Below, piece after piece: positions 12,823 through 21,515 of a DNA stretch of 64,000 nucleotides (position 1 is its first letter; the number at the start of each line of letters is the position of its first letter). The stretch is taken from the NCBI GenBank assembly GCA_027493945.1, contig JAOSJU010000003.1:86078-150077 (forward strand), written 5' to 3'. The translations under genes and the position numbers were made by a program. The notes under the pieces were generated by a model. It was not told where the DNA came from, ran no database searches, and saw nothing but the letters and a program-made list of their open reading frames with translations. The stretch comes from Burkholderiaceae bacterium. Its GTDB lineage: Bacteria; Pseudomonadota; Gammaproteobacteria; Burkholderiales; Burkholderiaceae_E.

Positions 12823-12838
12823 CTGTATAAAAATACAG
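12823..12838. promoter_or_regulatory. LexA-binding site (SOS box) upstream of lexA
   Basis: CTGTATAAAAATACAG fits the CTGT-N8-ACAG consensus of the gammaproteobacterial/betaproteobacterial LexA box, with an AT-rich spacer. It lies 30 bp before the lexA start, where it would autoregulate lexA and control imuA and imuB. Confidence 0.92.
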
Positions 12839-12867
12839 ATCCCGAACACGCCGACCCGGAGCCCCCG

Positions 12868-13512
12868 ATGCGCGATCTCACCGCGCGCCAGCAGCAGATC
12901 CTGGCGCTGATCAGGCAGCACATCGCCGACACCGGCTTTCCGCCCACCCGGGCCGAAATCGCCGCGCAACTGGGCTTTCGTTCGCCCAACGCCGCCGAAG
13001 AGCACCTGAAGGCGCTGGCGCGCAAGGGCGTGATCGAACTCGCTTCGGGCTCGTCGCGCGGCATCCGCCTCAAGCTGCTGCCCGATTCGATCGACGAGAC
13101 CCCGCGAGCGGTACAGATCGCATTCAGCCTGCCGCTGGTCGGCCGGGTGGCCGCCGGCAGCCCGATCCTCGCGCAGGAGCACATCGAAGCCAGCTACGCG
13201 ATCGACCCGAACCTGTTCCACGACAAGCCCGATTACCTGCTGAAGGTGCGCGGCATGAGCATGCGCGACGCCGGCATCTTCGACGGCGACCTGCTCGCGG
13301 TGCGTCGCGCCGGCGAAGCGCGCAACGGCCAGGTCGTCGTCGCCCGCGTCGGTGACGAGGTCACCGTCAAGCGCTGGCGCCGCAAGGGCCACACGATCGA
13401 GCTGCTGCCCGAAAACCCCGACTTCGAGCCGATCATCATCGACACCCGCAGCGATGCCTTCGCGCTCGAAGGCATCGCGGTCGGCCTGCTGCGCGGCGGC
13501 AAGGCCTTGTGA
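12868..13512 (+). CDS. lexA: LexA repressor
   Basis: The SOS repressor is cleaved when RecA filaments form. The 214-residue protein has a winged-helix N-terminus ([29 protein letters not shown] as recognition region). A peptidase S24 domain follows, with the Ala-Gly cleavage site in [10 protein letters not shown], the catalytic Ser in [11 protein letters not shown] and the catalytic Lys in [12 protein letters not shown]. It heads an operon with imuA (7-bp gap) and imuB. The SOS box at 12823 shows autoregulation. Confidence 0.98.
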   Translation: MRDLTARQQQILALIRQHIADTGFPPTRAEIAAQLGFRSPNAAEEHLKALARKGVIELASGSSRGIRLKLLPDSIDETPRAVQIAFSLPLVGRVAAGSPILAQEHIEASYAIDPNLFHDKPDYLLKVRGMSMRDAGIFDGDLLAVRRAGEARNGQVVVARVGDEVTVKRWRRKGHTIELLPENPDFEPIIIDTRSDAFALEGIAVGLLRGGKAL

Positions 13513-13519
13513 GGCAACC

Positions 13520-14242
13520 ATGTCGTCGGTCCTGCCCGCCGCGGTCTGGCGTGCCAGCCAGTTACATGCCGGCATCGCCGCCGTGTCCAGCGGGTTCCCG
13601 GTGCTCGACGCCGAACTGCCCGGCGCGGGCTGGCCGGCGGGCATGCTCACCGAACTGATCGGCCGCGAATCGGGCATCGGCGAACTGCGCCTGCTGGTGC
13701 CGCTGCTGCGCCAGCTCACCCGCGAGCGCCGCTTCGTCGTGCTGCTGGCGCCGCCGCTGCAGCCCTACGCCCCGGCGCTCGCCAGCCACGGCATCGACCT
13801 CGACTACCTGCTGGTCGTGCAGGCGCCCAATGCCGCCGATCGCCTGTGGGCGGTCGAGCAAACCCTGAAGAGCGCGGCCTTCGGCGCCCTGCTCGCCTGG
13901 TTGCCGCAGGAGCGCACCCGCCCCGAGCACCTGCGCCGCATGCAGTCGGCTGCGCAGCCTGCCAGCGGCCCGGTCTTCCTGTTCCGGCCGCTGGCGGCGC
14001 AGTTCGAAGCCTCGCCCGCGCCGCTGCGCCTGCTGCTGCTGCCGCGCCCCGATCAACGCCTGTCGGTGCAGATCCTCAAGCGCCGCGGCCCGGTGATGGC
14101 CGACCCGATCCTCGTTCACCTGCCGCAGCCGGTTTCCACGATCCGCCCGCGCGCCAGCACGCTCGCCGCAAGCGCCGAATCCCGCCCGATGCACACGATC
14201 CACGCCCGCCACGACACCTCGCGCGCAGGCACGCTCAATTAG
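13520..14242 (+). CDS. imuA: Translesion synthesis-associated protein ImuA
   Basis: A 240-residue RecA/SulA-like protein of the mutagenesis cassette. FPVLDAELPGAGWPAGMLTE is the typical N-terminal segment, followed by GIGELRLLVPLL and the FVVLLAPPLQPYAPAL strand. In other bacteria ImuA, ImuB and DnaE2 together perform error-prone bypass after DNA damage. It lies 7 bp after lexA and 17 bp before imuB, so it is under the same SOS box. The start at 13520 is the first ATG after the lexA stop. Confidence 0.93.
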   Translation: MSSVLPAAVWRASQLHAGIAAVSSGFPVLDAELPGAGWPAGMLTELIGRESGIGELRLLVPLLRQLTRERRFVVLLAPPLQPYAPALASHGIDLDYLLVVQAPNAADRLWAVEQTLKSAAFGALLAWLPQERTRPEHLRRMQSAAQPASGPVFLFRPLAAQFEASPAPLRLLLLPRPDQRLSVQILKRRGPVMADPILVHLPQPVSTIRPRASTLAASAESRPMHTIHARHDTSRAGTLN

Positions 14243-14259
14243 GGCGTGCCCACACCAGA

Positions 14260-15846
14260 ATGTGGTGGTTCGGCCTGTTCTTCGACCGGCTCTCGCTCGA
14301 CGCTGCCCGCTGCGGTGCGCCCGCACCCGTTCACACGTTCTCGGGTGATGCCTGGCCGCTGGCGATCTCCGACCGGCTGCTGATCCTCGACGCCGACGAA
14401 CGCGCGCGCGCACTGGGCGTCGTGCCCGGCATGAAGCGTGCCGCCGCACTGGCGCTCGCCCCGGCGCTGCAGTTGCGTGAGCGCGACCGCGCGAGCGAGC
14501 AGGCGGCCCTTCACGCGCTGGCCGCCTGGGCGCTGCAGTTCACGCCCGCGGTCAGCCTGCAGGCCGACCTGCCGTTCGGCAAACTCGACGACACCCCCTG
14601 TCCATGCGGCCTGCTGCTCGAAGTGGCGCCCAGCCTGCGCTGCTTCGGCGGAGCCGGCGCCTTGCTCGCGCAATTGCGCCAGGGCCTGCAGGCGCTCGGA
14701 TTCCCGGCGCGCATCGGCGCGGCGCCGAATGCCGCGGCAGCCTGGCTGTTCGCGCGCCATCGCGACGGCTTGCAGACCGGCGAGACCGGGCTCGAGGCCG
14801 CATTGCGCGAACTGCCGGCGGCGCTGCTCACCCGCAGCCGGGCGCAGCGCGAAACCCTCGAAGCGATCGGCGCGCACCGCATCGACGACCTGCTCGCCCT
14901 GCCGCGCGCCGGCCTTGCGCGCCGCTGCGGGCGCGCGCTGCTCGACGAGCTCGACCGCGCGCTCGGGCGCCAGCCCGAGCCGCGCCGCTGGTTCGAGGCG
15001 CCCGAGCGCTTCGAGACGCGACTCGAACTGCTGTCGCAGGTCGAACACGCCGAGGCGCTGCTGTTCGCCGCGCGGCGCCTGCTCGAGCGACTCGCCGGAT
15101 GGCTGGCGGCGCGCCACTGCGCGGTGCGCGGGTTCGAGCTGCACGCCGAACACGAGCGGCGCAGCGCGAGCGAGCGGCGCGCCGACACGCTGCTGGCGAT
15201 CCGGCTCGCCGACCCGAGCCGCGATCCCGAGCGGCTGTGCACACTGCTGCGCGAACGACTGGCGGTCACCCGGCTGCCGGCGCCGGTGCGCGCGCTGCGC
15301 CTGTGCTGTGACGAGGTCCTGCCGCTGCCCGCCACGAGCGCCCGGCTGTTTCCGGGCACCGACACCGCGCACGAAAGCCTGGCGCGGCTGGTCGAGCGGC
15401 TGCAGGCGCGACTCGGCCCGCGCCAGGTGCAGCGCCTGGCGCTGGTGGCCGACCATCGCCCCGAGATCGCCTACCGGGTGGAAGCGGTGAATGCGCCCGG
15501 GCAGCCACCGCCGGCGGGCGCGTCGCAAACAACTGCCGCGGCGGGTCGCTCCCGTCCGTCCAGACCGATTGCCGACGCCCCGGTGGCCGGCCTGCCCAGG
15601 CCCTTGTGGCTACTGCGCGAACCGGTGGCGATCGGCGAACGCAACAACCGGCCCTGGTGGCATTCGGCGCTCACCCTGCTGGCCGGCCCGGAGCGCATCG
15701 AAGGCGGCTGGTGGGACGCCTCGCTGGTGCAACGCGACTACTTCATCGCCGAAGACGAGCATCACGCGCTGTACTGGATCTACCGCGAACGCCTGGCGCC
15801 CGACGACGCGCGTCGCGGCTGGTTCGTGCACGGGCGGTTCGGTTAG
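14260..15846 (+). CDS. imuB: Y-family polymerase-like protein ImuB
   Basis: A 528-residue relative of Y-family polymerases. The start MWWFGLFFDRLSLDAARC lacks the catalytic DxD-type residues of active members, as expected for ImuB, which acts as a clamp-binding adaptor. Later parts show the little-finger-like region and a C-terminal extension ending in HALYWIYRERL and WFVHGRFG, typical of ImuB. It is the third gene of the lexA operon. Its stop overlaps by 3 bp the stop of the convergent zinc-finger gene. dnaE2, usually the next gene, is 8.6 kb away. Confidence 0.93.
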   Translation: MWWFGLFFDRLSLDAARCGAPAPVHTFSGDAWPLAISDRLLILDADERARALGVVPGMKRAAALALAPALQLRERDRASEQAALHALAAWALQFTPAVSLQADLPFGKLDDTPCPCGLLLEVAPSLRCFGGAGALLAQLRQGLQALGFPARIGAAPNAAAAWLFARHRDGLQTGETGLEAALRELPAALLTRSRAQRETLEAIGAHRIDDLLALPRAGLARRCGRALLDELDRALGRQPEPRRWFEAPERFETRLELLSQVEHAEALLFAARRLLERLAGWLAARHCAVRGFELHAEHERRSASERRADTLLAIRLADPSRDPERLCTLLRERLAVTRLPAPVRALRLCCDEVLPLPATSARLFPGTDTAHESLARLVERLQARLGPRQVQRLALVADHRPEIAYRVEAVNAPGQPPPAGASQTTAAAGRSRPSRPIADAPVAGLPRPLWLLREPVAIGERNNRPWWHSALTLLAGPERIEGGWWDASLVQRDYFIAEDEHHALYWIYRERLAPDDARRGWFVHGRFG

Positions 15847-16226
15847 AGGGTCGAGTGATGCGACCCTTCGCGCCGCTCCGAGCGCACCTGGCAATCGACG
15901 CAGCGCAGCGCCATCGGGGTGGCGCGCAGCCGCTCGAACGGAATCTCGACGCCGCAATCGATGCACACGCCGTAGGTGCCCTCTTCGGAGCGGCGCAGCG
16001 CGCCGCGCAGCCCGCGCCATTCGTCGATGTCGCGCAGCGCCTCCGACATCTCGACCTCGCCTTCGACCAGAATCGACGACAGGTCGCCGCTGTCGCCGAT
16101 GCGCTCGAACGCCGAGAACTCTTCGGACGCCTGACCGAGCTTGCGCGCGATTTCTTCTTCGAGCACGGCGAGCCGTTGCCGGATCTGGCTGAGCAGCTCG
16201 CCGAGCTGGGCTTCCGACAAGGGCAT
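15843..16226 (-). CDS. DksA/TraR family zinc-finger protein
   Basis: A 127-residue protein with a long helical N-terminus (LSQIRQRLAVLEEEIARKLG) and a C4 zinc finger, CIDCG...RCVDCQ, near residues 92-116. DksA-like proteins enter the RNA polymerase secondary channel; this shorter type may do so or act otherwise. Two ATGs are possible. I chose 16226 because GGGGAGA sits just upstream, whereas the longer start at 16253 lacks a ribosome site. Confidence 0.88.
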   Translation of the reverse strand: MPLSEAQLGELLSQIRQRLAVLEEEIARKLGQASEEFSAFERIGDSGDLSSILVEGEVEMSEALRDIDEWRGLRGALRRSEEGTYGVCIDCGVEIPFERLRATPMALRCVDCQVRSERREGSHHSTL

Positions 16227-16364
16227 TCCGGTCTCCCCAGGGCGAGCGCCCATCGTAAGCCCGAACCCGATACCCACCTTGACCCCAGTCAAGCGCATCC
16301 GGCGCACCGCAGCGAATGCGGGAAACCCCGAAGCGCCGCGCGAGCGCGGCTGCCGGCTGCCGGC

Positions 16365-17093
16365 TCAGGGTGCGATCAGGTCGACCGCGTCGGTGATCAG
16401 CATGTCGAGCCCCCAGCCGAACAACGCATCGGCGCGTGCCGGGTCGTTCACCGTATAGGCGATCACCCGCAATCCGGCGCGATGCGCGGCAGCGATCACC
16501 GGCTCGCCGAGCGTGGCCTCGTGCGCGTCGAGCGCGACACAGCCCAGCGCCAGGCAGCGCTGTGCCCAGTCTTCGGGCAGCTCGCCGAACAGCAGCGCGC
16601 GCGGCAGTTCCGGCGCGACGCGGCGCGCCGCCTCGAGCGCTTCTTCGGAGAACGACGACAGGATCGGCGCCGTCGCCGCCCCCTGCCAGAGCCTGCGCGT
16701 CTCGAGCGCGACCGCCGCGCCGGTTTCGGCTTCGCGCCCGGGGCACGGCTTGATCTCGATGTTGGCCGTCCGTGCGTTGCGCAGCAGCCAGCGAGCCACG
16801 CGTTCGAGCGTCGGGATCGGTTCGCCGGCGAAGGCCGCCGAGTGCCAGCTGCCCGCGTCGAGTCGCGCCAGTTCGCCGAACGCGTGGCCGGCCACGCGCC
16901 CGGCGCCGTCGGTCGTGCGCTCGAGCGTGGCATCGTGCATCAGCACCAGCACGCCGTCGCCGGCGAGCTTCACGTCGAACTCGAACATCGCGTAGCCGAA
17001 CGACGCGCCCAGCCGGATCGCCGCCAGCGTGTTCTCCGGAGCGAGCTTGCCCGCCCCGCGATGCGCGACCCTGCGCGGATACGGCCAGCTCAC
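16365..17093 (-). CDS. ugpQ: Glycerophosphodiester phosphodiesterase
   Basis: Cytoplasmic enzyme that splits glycerophosphodiesters into glycerol 3-phosphate and an alcohol. In 242 residues it shows AHRGAGKLAPENTLAAIR (the HR...EN active-site pair), FEFDVKLAGDGVLVLMHD and NIEIKPCPGRE, then AYTVNDPARADALFGWG. The GTG start at 17093 overlaps the ugpE stop (GTGA), which shows translational coupling and supports the ugp assignment. Confidence 0.94.
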   Translation of the reverse strand: MSWPYPRRVAHRGAGKLAPENTLAAIRLGASFGYAMFEFDVKLAGDGVLVLMHDATLERTTDGAGRVAGHAFGELARLDAGSWHSAAFAGEPIPTLERVARWLLRNARTANIEIKPCPGREAETGAAVALETRRLWQGAATAPILSSFSEEALEAARRVAPELPRALLFGELPEDWAQRCLALGCVALDAHEATLGEPVIAAAHRAGLRVIAYTVNDPARADALFGWGLDMLITDAVDLIAP

Positions 17094-17935
17094 TTGTCGG
17101 ACTCCACCAGTCCCTTGACGAACCACTTCTGCATCAGCACGACTACCGCCACCGGCGGCAGCATCGCGAGCACGGCGGTGGCCATCACCAGGTTCCACTC
17201 GATCGCGGCGTCGCCGCCCGAGATCATGCGCTTCAGGCCGATCACCACCGGGTACATCGACTCCTGCGTGGTGACCAGCAGCGGCCACAGGTACTGGTTC
17301 CAGCCGTAGACGAACTGGATCACGAACAGCGCCGCGATGCTGGTGCGCGACAGCGGCAGCAGCACGTGCCAGAAGAAGTGCATCGGGCCCGCGCCGTCGA
17401 TCTTCGCGGCCTCGGCCAGCTCGTCGGGCACCGTCATGAAGAACTGGCGGAACAGGAAGGTCGCGGTGGCCGAGGCGATCAGCGGCAGCGTGAGCCCGGC
17501 GTAGGTGTCGAGCAGGCCGAGATCGGACATCACCTGGTAGGTGGGCATGATGCGCACCTCCACCGGCAGCATCAGCGTGACGAAGATCAGCCAGAACGCC
17601 GTCTGCCGGAAGGGGAAGCGGAAGTAGATCAGCGCGAACGCCGACAGCAGCGAGATCGCGATCTTGCCCAGCGCGATCGCCAGCGCCATGATCAGGCTGT
17701 TGAGCATCATCCGCGTCACCGGCGCGCCGCTGTTGCCGGCGCCCGACGCGAGCACCTCGGCGTAGTTCTGCAGGAAGCGGTCGCCGGGTGCGAGCGACAT
17801 CGGCACCGCCATCACCTGGTCGAGCGTCTGCGTGGAGGCGACGAAGGTCACCCAGACCGGGAAGGCGACGATCGCCACGCCGAGCACCAGCACCGCGTAA
17901 GTGAGCAGACGGCTGAACAGGCTGCGATCGGGCAT
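17090..17935 (-). CDS. ugpE: Glycerol-3-phosphate ABC transporter permease UgpE
   Basis: Inner-membrane permease with six predicted helices; 281 residues, as in E. coli UgpE. The cytoplasmic EAA loop reads ELAEAAKIDGAGPMHFFWHV, the contact point for the ATPase. It pairs with UgpA. Its ATG is 60 bp after the ugpA stop, and its own stop overlaps ugpQ. The ATPase gene ugpC, normally next, is absent here. Confidence 0.95.
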   Translation of the reverse strand: MPDRSLFSRLLTYAVLVLGVAIVAFPVWVTFVASTQTLDQVMAVPMSLAPGDRFLQNYAEVLASGAGNSGAPVTRMMLNSLIMALAIALGKIAISLLSAFALIYFRFPFRQTAFWLIFVTLMLPVEVRIMPTYQVMSDLGLLDTYAGLTLPLIASATATFLFRQFFMTVPDELAEAAKIDGAGPMHFFWHVLLPLSRTSIAALFVIQFVYGWNQYLWPLLVTTQESMYPVVIGLKRMISGGDAAIEWNLVMATAVLAMLPPVAVVVLMQKWFVKGLVESDK

Positions 17936-17995
17936 GGTTACGGGCGACGGCGTGGCGGCGAGCGGCGGGCGGTGTGTGGCGTGGTCGGCGCTGCT

Positions 17996-18880
17996 TCAGT
18001 ACCGGACCCGCTTCTCGACATAGCGGAACTGCACCACGGTGAGCACCAGCACGATCGTCATCAGCACCACCGATTGCGCCGCCGAGCCGCCGATGTCGAG
18101 CGCCTTGACGCCGTCGTTGTACACCTTGTAGACGAGGATCTCGGTGGCCTTGCCGGGCCCGCCGGCGGTGGCTGCGTCGACGATCGCGAAGGTGTCGAAG
18201 AACGCGTACACCACGTTCACCACCAGCAGGAAGAAGGTGGTGGGCGACAGCAGCGGGAAGATCACCGAGCGGAACGTGCGCCAGGCGCCCGCACCGTCGA
18301 TCGCCGCCGCCTCGATCAGCGACTTCGGGATCGACTGCAACCCGGCCAGGAAGAAGATGAAGTTGTAGCTGATCTGCTTCCAGACCGCGGCGATCACGAT
18401 CAGGATCATCGCCTGGTTGCCGTCGAGCACGTGATCCCACTCGACGCCCGCCCCGCGCAGCCAGTGCGTGACGATGCCCAGTGTCGGGTTGAACAGGAAC
18501 ATCCAGAGCACGCCGGCGATCACCGGCGCGATCGCGTAGGGCACGATCAGCAGCGTGCGAAACGCCAGCGCGCCGCGGATCGCGCGATCGGCGAAATACG
18601 CCAGCCCCAGGCTCAGCGTCAGGCCGATCACCGTGACCGCCACCGAGAAGACCGCGGTGACCTGGAACGAATTGAGGTACAGCTCGTCGGCGAACAGCGT
18701 CTGGAAGTTCTCCATCCCGACGAATTCGAGGCTGCCGCCGAACGCGTCCTGGATGAAGACCGACTGGAACAGCGCCTGCGACGCCGGCCAGTAGAAGAAG
18801 ACCAGGACGATCGCCAGCTGCGGCGCGAGCAGCGCGACCGGCAGCCAGCCGGTCGCGCGGAAGACGACGCGCTTTTCCAG
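17996..18880 (-). CDS. ugpA: Glycerol-3-phosphate ABC transporter permease UgpA, probable CTG start
   Basis: Second permease of the complex; EAA loop [20 protein letters not shown]. The conserved N-terminus ([20 protein letters not shown]) is fully present from 18880, but its first codon is CTG. The in-frame codons just before it are CGC and TAG (the ugpB stop). No ATG, GTG or TTG exists between the stop and residue 1; the first ATG (18715) would remove 55 residues including the first membrane segment. GGGAG lies six bases upstream of the CTG. With this start the protein has 294 residues, the family length. Confidence 0.9.
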   Translation of the reverse strand: MEKRVVFRATGWLPVALLAPQLAIVLVFFYWPASQALFQSVFIQDAFGGSLEFVGMENFQTLFADELYLNSFQVTAVFSVAVTVIGLTLSLGLAYFADRAIRGALAFRTLLIVPYAIAPVIAGVLWMFLFNPTLGIVTHWLRGAGVEWDHVLDGNQAMILIVIAAVWKQISYNFIFFLAGLQSIPKSLIEAAAIDGAGAWRTFRSVIFPLLSPTTFFLLVVNVVYAFFDTFAIVDAATAGGPGKATEILVYKVYNDGVKALDIGGSAAQSVVLMTIVLVLTVVQFRYVEKRVRY

Positions 18881-18883
18881 GCG

Positions 18884-20227
18884 CTACTCCCGGGCAGTGC
18901 GCTCGAAGCGGGCGAGCTGCTCGTCGCCGCGCCGCTTCATGTTGGCGAGCGCGGTCTTCGCGTCCTGCTTGCCGCCGAGCATCGACTCGATCTCCTCGTG
19001 CACGATGTCGCGAATCTGCACCATGTTGCCGAGCCGCACGCCGCGCGACTTGTCGGTGGTCTTCACGATCATCTGCTGGACCGACACGTCGGTGCCCGGG
19101 TTCTTCTCGTAGAACCCACTCTTCTTCGTGAGCTCGTAGGCGGCCAGCGTGAGCGGCAGGTAACCGGTGCTCTGGTGCCACTCGGCCTGCAGCTCGGGCG
19201 AGGACAGGAACGCGAAGAACTTCGCCACGCCCTTGTACTCGGCCGGCTTCTTGCCGCTCATCACCCACAGGCTGGCGCCGCCGATGATCGTGTTCTGCGG
19301 CGCGCCCGGCACGTCGGAGTAGTACGGCAGCTTCGAGATGCCGAAGTTGAACTTCGCGTTGCGCTTCACGTTCGCGTAGGCCGACGAGCTGCCGGTGAAC
19401 AGCGCGCACTCGCCGCTGTAGAACTTCGCGTCGCCCTGGTTGGTGCGGCCCGGATAGAAGAACAGCCCGCTCTTCGACCAGTTCAGCAGGTTGTTCAGGT
19501 GGCGCTCGTGCAGCGGCGTGTTCACCGCCATGCGCGCCTTCAGGCTGCCGAAGCCGTTGTTCTCGGTCGCGAACAGCGTGTTGTGCCAGGTGGAGAAGCT
19601 CTCCATGTGCACCCAGCTCGCCCAGCTCGAGGTGAACGGGCAGCTCGATGCACCCGAGGCCTTGATCTTCGCCATCGCGGCGGCGAACTCGGGCCAGGTC
19701 TCGGGCACCTTGTCGACGCCCGCCTTCGCCAGCGCGTCCTTGTTGTAGTAGAAGATCGTGGTCGAGCTGTTGAACGGGAACGACAGCATCTCGCCCTTGC
19801 GGCTGGTGTAGTAGCCCGCCACCGCCGGCACGTACGCGCTGCGGTCGAACTTCTCGCCGGCGTCCTTCATCAGCTTCTCGACCGGCACGATCGCGCCCTT
19901 GGCCGCCATCATCGTCGCGGTGCCCACCTCGAACACCTGCACGATGTGCGGCGCATTGCCGGCCCGGAACGCCGCGATTGCCGCGGTCATCGTCTCGGGG
20001 TACGAGCCCTTGAAGACCGGCACCACCTTGTAGTCGGCCTGGCTCTTGTTGAAGCGCTCGGCGAAGTCGTTGACCTTGTCGTTCAACGCGCCGGTCATCG
20101 CGTGCCACCACTGGATCTCGGTGACCGCCAGCGCCGGCGACGACATCGCCAGCCCGACGGCGATCGCGCCCGCGCCCAATGCGCGCCGCGTCCAGGCGGC
20201 CACGCCGCCCTGCCTGCATGTCTTCAT
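18884..20227 (-). CDS. ugpB: Glycerol-3-phosphate ABC transporter substrate-binding protein
   Basis: Periplasmic binding protein of 447 residues. The signal peptide is residues 1-33 (RRALGAGAIAVGLAMSSPALA). The mature start TEIQWWHAMTGALNDKVNDF is typical of UgpB, as are FPFNSSTTIFYYNKDAL and GGASLWVMSG. The ATG at 20227 has GGAGAG upstream. First gene of ugpBAEQ; in other proteobacteria this operon is induced by phosphate starvation, but I could not see a clear Pho box in the 132 bp upstream. Confidence 0.96.
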   Translation of the reverse strand: MKTCRQGGVAAWTRRALGAGAIAVGLAMSSPALAVTEIQWWHAMTGALNDKVNDFAERFNKSQADYKVVPVFKGSYPETMTAAIAAFRAGNAPHIVQVFEVGTATMMAAKGAIVPVEKLMKDAGEKFDRSAYVPAVAGYYTSRKGEMLSFPFNSSTTIFYYNKDALAKAGVDKVPETWPEFAAAMAKIKASGASSCPFTSSWASWVHMESFSTWHNTLFATENNGFGSLKARMAVNTPLHERHLNNLLNWSKSGLFFYPGRTNQGDAKFYSGECALFTGSSSAYANVKRNAKFNFGISKLPYYSDVPGAPQNTIIGGASLWVMSGKKPAEYKGVAKFFAFLSSPELQAEWHQSTGYLPLTLAAYELTKKSGFYEKNPGTDVSVQQMIVKTTDKSRGVRLGNMVQIRDIVHEEIESMLGGKQDAKTALANMKRRGDEQLARFERTARE

Positions 20228-20359
20228 GGGGTTCTCTCCAGTGGTGCCGGCTTCTGAGGGCCGCACCGCCCGGGCGGGCGGCACGTTATTGTCTTGCCCG
20301 GAATATTGCAGAACCGTGACGCGCCCGCAAGCGGGTCGAACCCGCGTATAAACGCGGCG

Positions 20360-21244
20360 ATGAACGACACGCGCGCGCTCCCGCCCCAGGCGGCCGCGGC
20401 CCAGTTGCTGCTGTGCATGATCTGGGGCCTCGGCCAGGTGGCCACCAAAGTGGGCAACTCCGGCATCTCGCCGATCTGGCAGGCGGCGCTGCGCTCGATC
20501 GGCGCGACGCTGCTGCTGGTGGGCTGGATCGCGTGGCGGCGCATCCCGCTGGGCGAGCGCAGCGAGACGCTGGTACCCGGCGTCATCGCCGGGCTGCTGT
20601 TCGGCCCGGAGTTCGTGTTCCTGTTCGTCGGGCTGGTCTACACCACCGCAGTGCGCGCGGTGCTGCTGCTGTACTCGGCACCGTTCTTCGTCGCGCTGGG
20701 CGCGCACTTCTTCGTGCCCGGCGACCGCATCACGCGCAACAAGCTGATCGGCCTGTCGGCGGCCTTCGCCGGCCTGGTCCTCGCGTTCGGCGACCGGCTC
20801 ACCCTGCCCGACGCGAATGCCCTGATCGGCGACCTGCTGTGCCTGGGCGCCGCCTTCATGTGGGGCGCGACCACCGTACTGATCAAGGCCAGCGCGCTGC
20901 GCCGCGCCCCTCCCGAGACCACACTGCTCTACCAGCTCGCGATCTCCGCGGCGCTGATGGTCGCGCTGTCGTATGCGTTCGGCGAGCCGGGCATCTTCGC
21001 CCCCACCCCGATCGTCTGGGCCGCGCTCGCGTTCCAGACCGTCGTGATCGCCTGGGCCAGCTACACCGTCTGGTTCTGGCTCGTCTCGCGCTATCGCGCC
21101 ACCACGCTGCACGCGTTCACCTTCCTCACCCCGCTGTTCGGCGTGCTCGCCGGCGCCCTCCTGCTCGGCGAACCGGTCGGCCCGACGCTGATCGCCGCCC
21201 TCGCCCTCATCGCCATCGGCATCGTCCTGGTCAACCGTGCCTGA
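20360..21244 (+). CDS. EamA/DMT family permease
   Basis: A 294-residue inner-membrane protein with ten predicted helices in two EamA repeats (LLLCMIWGLGQVATKVG opening the first; LGAAFMWGATTVLIKASAL opening the second). Family members export metabolites or amino acids; the substrate is unknown. It is divergent from ugpB with 132 bp between the starts. It is the last ordinary high-GC gene before the restriction-modification island. Confidence 0.88.
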   Translation: MNDTRALPPQAAAAQLLLCMIWGLGQVATKVGNSGISPIWQAALRSIGATLLLVGWIAWRRIPLGERSETLVPGVIAGLLFGPEFVFLFVGLVYTTAVRAVLLLYSAPFFVALGAHFFVPGDRITRNKLIGLSAAFAGLVLAFGDRLTLPDANALIGDLLCLGAAFMWGATTVLIKASALRRAPPETTLLYQLAISAALMVALSYAFGEPGIFAPTPIVWAALAFQTVVIAWASYTVWFWLVSRYRATTLHAFTFLTPLFGVLAGALLLGEPVGPTLIAALALIAIGIVLVNRA

Positions 21245-21378
21245 GAAACCGCGCAAGCCGGCTGACGTATCGACGCTGCACCGCTGCGCAACCGCCTCGG
21301 CCGCTTCCGGGGCCTCGCCGTCAGAGCAGCTTTCCAGCAACGCTTCAGCCGAAAGAACGATTCTCGATCGATATGCCA

Positions 21379-21394
21379 CTGTATATAATTCCAG
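21379..21394 (+). promoter_or_regulatory. SOS-like box and -10 element upstream of the methyltransferase gene
   Basis: CTGTATATAATTCCAG matches CTGT-N8-ACAG at seven of eight fixed positions (CCAG in place of ACAG). It contains TATAAT (21384-21389), a perfect -10 element. LexA binding is only a possibility; promoter function is more likely. The island's methyltransferase starts 120 bp downstream (or at 21424 if the longer start is used). Confidence 0.45.
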
Positions 21395-21515
21395 TTCATC
21401 GACTTCGTGGGCTCGCATCCGCATGACATCGCAGGCAGAATCTCACCCGCACACGGCGGGCCTGAGTCGGCGGACCGCGCACCGTGACGTACTTACCAAC
21501 GATTTGTCGCGCAAC

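Noticed and set aside
16772..20257. 1161-codon plus-strand open frame opposite the ugp genes
   Set aside because: Arg/His/Gln-rich composition typical of the antisense of high-GC genes; no domain; the minus strand encodes complete conserved proteins.
20228..20359. Pho box upstream of ugpB
   Set aside because: Expected from the regulation of ugp in other species, but no two CTGTCA-like direct repeats with 11-bp spacing could be seen.
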